Shown here: piece after piece, positions 58,208-64,000 of the stretch | How the letters are laid out: every line of letters begins with the position of its first letter | How positions within the stretch are numbered: position 1 is the stretch's first letter | Assembly: GCF_900142365.1 (NCBI RefSeq) | Contig: NZ_FRAP01000001.1 | Span: forward strand, 248,001-312,000 | Source: Pseudonocardia thermophila | GTDB taxonomy: Bacteria > Actinomycetota > Actinomycetes > Mycobacteriales > Pseudonocardiaceae | Direction of reading: 5' to 3' | DNA length: 64,000 nt | Notes under the pieces: generated by a model | Seen by the model: the letters and a program-made list of their open reading frames with translations, nothing else | Told to the model about the DNA's origin: nothing | Database searches by the model: none | Made by a program: the position numbers and the translations under genes

Positions 58208-59323
58208 CTACGGCACCCGCTCCGGGCCGCGCACGAGGTCCCGAGCCCACCGGCTCGCGAACCCCACCACGGCCTCCAAGGGCCCGCGCACACCCAGCCC
58301 GCGCAGGAGCGCCCCGATCACCGCCAGTAGGACGACGTGCACCACGAACACGGCCGGGCGTTCCGTCTCCGCCATCGGCACGGTCGTCAGGACGACGTGG
58401 AACGCGTAGAGCGACAGCGGTGCCGACCCGACCGCGGCGGGCAGCCACACCAGCGGTGCGGCCCAGCGCGCCAGCAGCAGCATCAGGCCCAGGACGGCCA
58501 GCGCGGAGCCCGTTGTGCGGGCCAGGTCGAACGGGGTACCCGAGTGCGGGGCGGCGATCGCGAGCCACCACCAGGACCAGGTCGGAGTGGTGCCGTAGAG
58601 CCGCTCGTCCGCCGCGCGGCCGAGCACCTCGGCCCCGCCGCCGGGACCGAGGAGGAACGCCGAGACCGCGCTCGCCCCGGCCGAGAGCGTCGTCCCGCCT
58701 GCGAGCAGCACTGCGGCGACCCGCGGGCTCATGAGGTCGAGCCGACCCACCGCGAGCCCGACGAGCAGGTACGTCGTCCACGTCAGGACCGGGTAGACAC
58801 CGGTGACCGCGAGGGTCCACAGCATCTCGCCCGGCGCCGCGACCGCGGCCGTGCCGACCTGGACCGGGAAGCGGGTGCCGCCGCGGAGGAGCTGGGAGAG
58901 CACGGGTGAGAGACCGCACCACACCGCGGCGAGGCCGCCGAGCAGCCACGGCGGCAGGCGCAGCACCGGGATCGACACCAGGAACAGCAGTCCGTAGTAG
59001 GCGAGGATCACCAGCGGGAGCGGGCGGAGATCGGCGAGCAGGAGCCCGATGACCGCGATGAGCACCGCCCGTACCGCGATGCCGACACCGGCAGCCACGT
59101 GCGGCCGGCCGGGGCCCGGCGGCACCCGCCCACCGGTGGAGAGCGCGATGCCGACGCCGGCGAGCACGGCGAACAGCGCTGAGGCACGACCGTCGAACAG
59201 CAGGCCGACCGCGGTGGGCGTCCCGTCCCGGTGCTCGATCGGGAGGATGTGCGTCGCCACCATCCCGACCAGCGCGACCGACCGGGCCGCGTCCACTCCA
59301 GCGATGCGGTCCCGGCGCGGCAC
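58208..59323 (-). CDS. Heparan-alpha-glucosaminide acetyltransferase/DUF418-like membrane protein
   Basis: A protein of 371 residues with about 10 membrane helices. The start, RIAGVDAARSVALVGMVATH, is diagnostic for this acyltransferase-like group (Asp-Ala-Arg-Ser then a helix with His). The C-terminal PLSLYAFHVVLTTVP matches the DUF418 helix. Such proteins are thought to move acyl groups across the membrane. Substrate unknown. Confidence 0.8.
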   Translation of the reverse strand: MPRRDRIAGVDAARSVALVGMVATHILPIEHRDGTPTAVGLLFDGRASALFAVLAGVGIALSTGGRVPPGPGRPHVAAGVGIAVRAVLIAVIGLLLADLRPLPLVILAYYGLLFLVSIPVLRLPPWLLGGLAAVWCGLSPVLSQLLRGGTRFPVQVGTAAVAAPGEMLWTLAVTGVYPVLTWTTYLLVGLAVGRLDLMSPRVAAVLLAGGTTLSAGASAVSAFLLGPGGGAEVLGRAADERLYGTTPTWSWWWLAIAAPHSGTPFDLARTTGSALAVLGLMLLLARWAAPLVWLPAAVGSAPLSLYAFHVVLTTVPMAETERPAVFVVHVVLLAVIGALLRGLGVRGPLEAVVGFASRWARDLVRGPERVP

Positions 59324-59433
59324 ACGCGCGACTCTAGGTGCAGGTCCGGGTCTGCCTCAGACGCAACCCCGGATCGGCGACATCCGACAGTGCGGGCGAC
59401 GCTACGCTCTGCGGTCATGGGAGCGATCGCCTG

Positions 59434-59838
59434 ATGTCCTTCGCCGCGGTTCTCGCCGCCATGCCGGACCTGCTGGCGCGCGCACTCGCTGAGCACGTCC
59501 CCGACGAGAACGGCCGGTGCCGCGAGTGCCGCGCCGATGACGGCACGTCTGCCCCGTGGCCGTGCGCGATGCGTCTGCTCGCCGACGAGGCCCAGGGCAT
59601 GACGAACGCGGCGAACGGGCACGGCTCGCACGCTGCTGCTCCGGCTGCGTCCCCGCAGACCGCTCCGTCGCCGATCGTGCCGGGGTCGCCGGGCGAAGGG
59701 CCCGCGGCGCAGGGTCCGGGGGCGCAGGACCTGACGGCGCAGGGCCCGGAGACGACCCCGCAGCCGGTGCTGACCGACGACGGCTGGGACCCCCTCGCCT
59801 ACCGCCGCGCCGTGCGGCGGGAGCGGTACCTGTACTGA
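59434..59838 (+). CDS. Small actinobacterial protein with Cys motif, unknown function
   Basis: A protein of 134 residues. The first 50 residues contain HVPDENGRCRECRADDGTSA and PWPCAMRLLADEA, a CxxC plus Cys arrangement that may bind zinc. A Pro/Ala/Gln-rich spacer follows and the end DPLAYRRAVRRERYLY is basic. I recall similar small proteins in actinobacteria but no function. It is convergent to the kinase gene, with repeat cluster C3 between. Confidence 0.65.
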   Translation: MSFAAVLAAMPDLLARALAEHVPDENGRCRECRADDGTSAPWPCAMRLLADEAQGMTNAANGHGSHAAAPAASPQTAPSPIVPGSPGEGPAAQGPGAQDLTAQGPETTPQPVLTDDGWDPLAYRRAVRRERYLY

Positions 59839-59864
59839 CCCGCGCGAGGCCGGACGACGCGAGC

Positions 59865-60085
59865 TGGCGAGTCCGGCCTCGGCGCCGCGAGTCGCGCAGC
59901 CAGCCCGGCGAGTCGTGCGGGCGTCCCGGCGAGTCCTGCGTTCTGACCGGCGCGGTCCGCCTCTCGTCGAGGTCAGCAGGAGCGCTTCGGACGGACGACT
60001 CGCCGGACCGTCTGCAGCACTCGTCCGGCAGCTCGCAAGACTCGCCGAGCCAGACGCCGCGACTCGCCGCACCGTGCGTGCGGCT
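59865..60085. repeat. Family C degenerate GCGAGTC repeat cluster, copy 3
   Basis: In the 254-base gap between convergent genes, units GCGAGTCCGGC, GCGAGTCGCGC, GCGAGTCGTGC and GCGAGTCCTGC (59870-59945) are answered by GACTCGCC-type units (59997, 60047, 60061). The antisymmetric layout is the same as in copy 1. Confidence 0.6.
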
Positions 60086-60092
60086 CGGGGCC

Positions 60093-61796
60093 TCAGCGCA
60101 CGCGGATGTCCGTGCTCGTCACCGGGCCGTCGACCGCCGCACCCACCCGCCGCAGCCACTGCGCCAGCGCCGCCTGCACCTCGGGGAGCGTGGGGCGGTG
60201 CTCGGGGGCCGTGTCGAGGGTGGCGCGCAGCAGGGCGAGGTGGGCAGTGCGCTGCGGCAGGTGCGTGAGCGGGGCGCCCGCGGCCGCCGCGCGCAGGCCC
60301 GAGACGGCGTCGGGGTGGGAGCCGCGGGGCGGGTGCCCGGTCAGCGCGTACGACACGGTGGCCGCGAGCTGCCACCCGTCCGACGCCGGCGTGGCCCGGT
60401 CACCGCACGCCACCTCGGGCGCCAGGAAGTCCGGGGTGCCCAGCACGAACCCGGCCTGGGTGAGGGTGGCGTCGCCGCTGCGGCGGGCGATGCCGAAGTC
60501 GATCAGGTGCGCCAGCCCGTTCCCGTCGACGATGACGTTGCCCGGCTTCACGTCGCGGTGCATCACGCCCCGCTGGTGCGCCGCGTGGAGGGCCCCGGCG
60601 AGCGACAGCCACACCCGGGCCGCCGCCACGTCGTCGAGCACGCCCTTCTCCCGCACGAGCTCGCCGAGGGAGATCCCGTCGACGTAGCCCATGACGATGA
60701 CCATGCCGTCGAGATCGGCCAGGCCGGGGTCGCTGCGGGCCGGCACGAGGTCGTAGATCCGCACGCAGTGCGGGTGCCGGATCGCCGCCAGTGCCTTGGC
60801 TTCGCGCCGGATCCGCTCCTCGGTCTCGCCGTCGGGTGCGTGCGCCGCCTTCAGCGCGACGAGGTGGCCGAGCTTGGCGTCGTGGGCGAGCCACACCCCG
60901 CCGAACCCGCCGGAGCCCAGCTTGCGGATGAGCCGGAACCGCGCCGGACCGCCGGCCGGCCGGGCTCCGGTCACGGCCACCGCACCGGAGCGCGGGGCGG
61001 GGTGCCCGGTCCGCGGCGTCGGCGGTGCGGGCGGGCGCCGCGACACCGGGCCCGCCGGCACGGCACCGCGCACCGACACCGGGGTGCGGCGGGCGGCGAC
61101 CTCCCGCGGCGGCGCCCCGCACATCAGCACCGCCGGCACACCCAGCACCGTGCCGGCGACGATCCCCAGCCACAGGTGCCACATGGTCCCGGCCGGCACG
61201 TTCCCGGTCAGCACCGCCAGCGCCAGCACGGGCGCCCAGAAGAACTTGGCGGGCCAGCTCGGGCCGCGCCGCAGCGCCAGCCGCGCCTGCAGGGCCACGA
61301 ACAGTGCCGCCGCGATCGGCACGAGCGCCAGCAGCAGGACGGAGATCGCCAGCCGCACCGGGTCGTCCGGGTCGAACGCTTCCCGGACGGTGCCCGCGCC
61401 GAGGTAGCGGGCCTGGTTCATGCCGATGCAGTCCAGCTCGACACCGAGGGTGTCCTGCTGGGCCTTGGTCAGCCCGGCCACCCGCGTGCCGGCGAACGCC
61501 ACCTCGAAGACCCGCCCGGTCGCGACGGCGGCGAGCAGCGGCATCAGGCCCGCCGTGACCAGCCCGGCGCCGATGAGCACCGCGGATTCCGGCACCCCGT
61601 ACCGCGGACCGATCCGCCGGCGCAGCAGTGCCACGGTCACCAGGCCCGCCGTGGGGAACAGCCCCACGAGCACCCCGAAGATCGTGAGGGCCCACGACCA
61701 GTCGCCGGGGCAGATGTCCGAGCCGCTGTGCAAGGACGCGACGAACCGCCGCAGGCCCGCCAGCACCCCGGCGAGGAGCGCGGCCAGCCCGTCCAC
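60093..61796 (-). CDS. Serine/threonine protein kinase with N-terminal membrane domain
   Basis: A protein of 567 residues. Five or six hydrophobic segments occupy residues 30-235, then a Pro/Arg-rich linker, then a complete kinase domain (about 285-545): KLGSGGFGGVWLAHD, VALKAAHA (Lys), HRDVKPGNVIVD (catalytic Asp), DFGIARRS and GTPDFLAPEVACGD. Most actinobacterial kinases have the kinase first and one helix after it, so the order is reversed here. The extracytoplasmic loop near residues 95-150 has a Cys and could sense a signal. Confidence 0.9.
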   Translation of the reverse strand: MDGLAALLAGVLAGLRRFVASLHSGSDICPGDWSWALTIFGVLVGLFPTAGLVTVALLRRRIGPRYGVPESAVLIGAGLVTAGLMPLLAAVATGRVFEVAFAGTRVAGLTKAQQDTLGVELDCIGMNQARYLGAGTVREAFDPDDPVRLAISVLLLALVPIAAALFVALQARLALRRGPSWPAKFFWAPVLALAVLTGNVPAGTMWHLWLGIVAGTVLGVPAVLMCGAPPREVAARRTPVSVRGAVPAGPVSRRPPAPPTPRTGHPAPRSGAVAVTGARPAGGPARFRLIRKLGSGGFGGVWLAHDAKLGHLVALKAAHAPDGETEERIRREAKALAAIRHPHCVRIYDLVPARSDPGLADLDGMVIVMGYVDGISLGELVREKGVLDDVAAARVWLSLAGALHAAHQRGVMHRDVKPGNVIVDGNGLAHLIDFGIARRSGDATLTQAGFVLGTPDFLAPEVACGDRATPASDGWQLAATVSYALTGHPPRGSHPDAVSGLRAAAAGAPLTHLPQRTAHLALLRATLDTAPEHRPTLPEVQAALAQWLRRVGAAVDGPVTSTDIRVR

Positions 61797-61944
61797 CGGC
61801 GCCTCCCCTGCGTCCGTCCCCCTACGGCGCCCGGCCGGACGCCGCCCTCACTATCCCATCATCGGCGACCGCCGGCGTCGGTGGTCTCACGGAGATCGAA
61901 CTCCCGCAGATCGAACTCTCCCGCCCTCGAGCCCCGCCACGAGC

Positions 61945-62409
61945 TCAGTCGTCGACGAGCATCGCCTCCAGCGCCGGCATCGCCGCCGCGATCGCCGCGC
62001 GCTGCTCGGTGTCCAGCCGGGCGAGCCGCCGCGCCACCAGCGCCGTGCGCGTGGAGCGGACCTCGATCATCGCGGCCGCTCCCTTCTCCGACAGCGTGAT
62101 GAGCACCCCACGGGCGTCCTGCGGGTCCGGCGTGCGGTGCACGAAGCCCAGCTCGTCGAGCGCGGCCAGTACCCGGCTCATCGTCGGCGCGCTCACGCCC
62201 TCCCGGCGGGCCAGTTCGCTCAGCCGCAGCGGAGCGTGCTGCTCGATCGTCGACAGCGCGGACAGCTGCAGCGGCGGGATCCGCTCGTGGCCGTCGATGC
62301 GGATGCGGCGGTGCAGCCGGCCCACGGCCAGGCGCAGTCGCGAGGCGAGCTCGGTGAGCTCCGCCTCCTCGGCCGACTCGGCCGTGGCGTCGGGTGCGAA
62401 CGACGTCAT
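61945..62409 (-). CDS. MarR family transcriptional regulator
   Basis: A protein of 154 residues. The winged helix covers about 35-110: PPLQLSALSTIEQHAPLRLS, ELARREGVSAPTMSRVLAAL and the wing TPDPQDARGVLITLSEKGAA. ATG 62409 is chosen since the upstream twelve codons look non-coding. No neighbour obviously belongs to it; 54 bases separate it from coaA on the same strand. Confidence 0.87.
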   Translation of the reverse strand: MTSFAPDATAESAEEAELTELASRLRLAVGRLHRRIRIDGHERIPPLQLSALSTIEQHAPLRLSELARREGVSAPTMSRVLAALDELGFVHRTPDPQDARGVLITLSEKGAAAMIEVRSTRTALVARRLARLDTEQRAAIAAAMPALEAMLVDD

Positions 62410-62463
62410 CGCGCCATGGTGCCAGGCCCGGCGGGGTGCCGGCACGACGTCCCGTTGCTCACT

Positions 62464-63441
62464 TCACACCTTCCTCAGCCGGATGCCGGTGACGCTGTGG
62501 TCGGGCCCCTTGCGCAGCACCAGGCTCGCCCGGCCGCGGGTCGGCTTGATGTTCTGCTCCAGGTTCGGCCCGTTGATCTCCTCCCAGATCGCCTCCGCCC
62601 GCGCGATCGCCTCCTGCTCGTTCAGCTCGGCGTAGCGGCGGAAGTACGACTCCGGGTTGCGGAACGCGGTCTCGCGCAGCCGCAGGAACCGCTGCACGTA
62701 CCAGCGGCGGATGTCTTCGGTGGCGGCGTCGACGTAGACGGAGAAGTCGATGAAGTCGCTGACGGCGAGCGCGGCCCGACCGCCGGGGCCGGGTTGGGCG
62801 GGCTGCAGCACGTTGAGGCCCTCGAGCAGCAGGATGTCGGGCCTGCGCACGACGGTGCGGGCGCCCGGGACGATGTCGTAGCTCAGGTGGGAGTACACCG
62901 GCGCGGAGACCTCGCTGCGCCCCGCCTTCACCTCGGTCACGAAGCGCAGCAGCGCCCGCCGGTCGAACGACTCCGGGAACCCTTTGCGCGACATCAGCCC
63001 GCGCCGCTCCAGCTCGGCGTTGGGGTACAGGAACCCGTCGGTGGTGACCAACTCGACGCGGGGATGCTGCGGCCAGCGGGCCAGCAGCAGGCGCATCAGC
63101 CGCGCGGTCGTGGACTTCCCCACCGCCACCGAGCCCGCGATCCCGATCACGAACGGGGTCCGTGCCCCCGACGCTCCGAGGAACGTCCGGTACGCCCGGT
63201 AGAGCCGCGCCCCCTCCTGGACGTGCAGCGTGAGCAATCGCGACAGCGGCAGGTAGATGTCGCGCACCTCGTTGAGGTCGACGAAGTCGCCGAGGCTGCG
63301 GACCCGCTCGACCTCCTCCGCGGTGAGCGGCAGCGGGGTGGCCTCCCCCAGCTTGGCCCAGGACGCCCGGTCGAAGTCGACGAACGGGGAGGACGACTCC
63401 CGAGCGAGGCCGTTCCGCGCGCCGATGCGACTGCCTGCCAT
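62464..63441 (-). CDS. coaA: Type I pantothenate kinase
   Basis: A protein of 325 residues that phosphorylates pantothenate, the first committed step to coenzyme A. Walker A is [17 protein letters not shown]. Other landmarks are [44 protein letters not shown] and [22 protein letters not shown]. The ending, [16 protein letters not shown], is normal. ATG 63441 gives about 13 residues more than mycobacterial CoaA. Confidence 0.95.
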   Translation of the reverse strand: MAGSRIGARNGLARESSSPFVDFDRASWAKLGEATPLPLTAEEVERVRSLGDFVDLNEVRDIYLPLSRLLTLHVQEGARLYRAYRTFLGASGARTPFVIGIAGSVAVGKSTTARLMRLLLARWPQHPRVELVTTDGFLYPNAELERRGLMSRKGFPESFDRRALLRFVTEVKAGRSEVSAPVYSHLSYDIVPGARTVVRRPDILLLEGLNVLQPAQPGPGGRAALAVSDFIDFSVYVDAATEDIRRWYVQRFLRLRETAFRNPESYFRRYAELNEQEAIARAEAIWEEINGPNLEQNIKPTRGRASLVLRKGPDHSVTGIRLRKV

Positions 63442-63715
63442 GGTCCGAGAACCTAGGCCGCGATCGCCCGGATCGCCCCTGTTGGTGACGCGCATCGCTC
63501 CGTTGTGTAGGACTCCCCCGACTCCCGTTCTGCGCCGTACGCGGAACGTCTTAAACTGGGGTCTTCCGCATCCCAGGGGAGATCTTCGTGCTGACCGCAC
63601 GCACCCGAGGCGACGAGCCGGGCTGCAGTATGAGGCCGGGCCGCTCCCGGCGCCGTACCCGAACCTCCACCTGTCCCTGTAGCCGCGCTCGTGGCTCGGC
63701 CTGCGGCGGTCCGTC

Positions 63716-64000
63716 GTGACCGTCCTGTGGTCGGTGCTCGGCCTCCTGGCCGTCGCGGCGCTCACCGCCGGCACGGCCGTGTCCGTCGCTTCCGAGTTCG
63801 CGCTCACCGCGCTGGAGCGCAGCCAGGTCGACGCCCACGTGGCCGAGGTCGACGACCGCCGCGCCCGCGCCCTGCAGCGCGCCCACCGCAGCCTGTCGTT
63901 CCAGCTGTCCGGCAGCCAGCTCGGCATCACCGCCACCACGCTGGTCACCGGGTACATCGCCGAACCCGCGATCGCCGCGCTCATCTCACCCGGGCTGATC
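63716..64000 (+). CDS. CNNM/HlyC-CorC family membrane protein, N-terminal part
   Basis: Runs off the window after 95 codons. GTG 63716 begins a membrane helix ([20 protein letters not shown]) followed by [15 protein letters not shown] and [20 protein letters not shown], hallmarks of the DUF21/CNNM domain found in Mg/Co exporters and hemolysin-like proteins. A 43-codon frame from 63588 that overlaps its start in GTGA is probably not a gene. The 274-base gap before it has an A/T-richer stretch near 63548-63562 that may be its promoter. Confidence 0.85.
   Translation, partial: MTVLWSVLGLLAVAALTAGTAVSVASEFALTALERSQVDAHVAEVDDRRARALQRAHRSLSFQLSGSQLGITATTLVTGYIAEPAIAALISPGLI

Noticed and set aside
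63588..63719. Small 43-codon frame overlapping the CNNM gene start in GTGA
   Set aside because: Arg/Cys/Ser-rich without domain or codon bias; the overlap can arise by chance in such DNA.

Overview
The window is about 64 kb of very GC-rich DNA with strong third-position G/C bias, frequent GTG starts and 1-4 base start/stop overlaps. This is typical of a filamentous-type actinobacterium. An InhA-type enoyl reductase, egtABCD, a Cys-tailed ferrochelatase, RipA-like NlpC/P60, AcnR and type I CoaA together suggest Pseudonocardiaceae, perhaps Pseudonocardia. That placement is inference. I saw no tRNA, rRNA or CRISPR array.

Layout: 1-3.4 kb, end of a gabD-type dehydrogenase and a cbiMNQO cobalt/nickel ECF transporter. 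3.4-7.1 kb, an SPFH/NfeD pair, a DUF3097 protein and an unknown. 7.1-18.5 kb, an accessory block: oxidoreductase/TetR pair, two heavily frameshifted pseudogenes, GyrI-like and DUF899 proteins, a divergent pair of coiled-coil DNA-binding-type protein and tyrosine recombinase separated by stacked palindromes, and a compact four-gene operon that looks like a ribosomal peptide (RiPP) cluster. 18.6-30.8 kb, a conserved actinobacterial core: hemH, inhA, fabG, a MarR/hydrolase pair, VWA, DUF58, MoxR, NlpC/P60 and acnA. 30.8-41.8 kb, VanZ-RDD, MFS, cupin, a GntR-TetR fusion, FAD monooxygenase, the ergothioneine operon egtABCD and an interrupted lipoprotein gene. 42-49 kb, acnR, an ABC exporter, PPK2, a crotonase, a small HTH protein and an ABC-F ATPase. 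49-64 kb, SDR, MFS, a HelD/HelR-like helicase, a padR-ddn-uvrA-like operon with one frameshift, TauE, an acyltransferase-type membrane protein, a Ser/Thr kinase with unusual topology, MarR, coaA and the start of a CNNM/HlyC-type protein.

The order SPFH-NfeD-hemH-inhA-fabG-VWA-DUF58-MoxR-NlpC-acn-acnR-HTH-ABC-F resembles the Mycobacterium tuberculosis Rv1488-Rv1473 neighbourhood as I remember it. Here it is split by two inserted blocks, about 7.1-18.5 kb and 30.8-41.8 kb.

The best candidate for an undescribed system is the minus-strand operon 18483-14839. It has a 52-residue peptide ending in a Cys-Lys-Ser-Cys-His-Gly-Gly tail, a perfect 18-bp hairpin just after it, an ATP-grasp ligase, a SagB-type dehydrogenase with an N-terminal domain that looks like a leader-recognition element, and an MFS exporter. 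No YcaO or methyltransferase gene is present. Four families of repeated intergenic sequence (A-D below) also recur, several as long perfect hairpins at gene ends.
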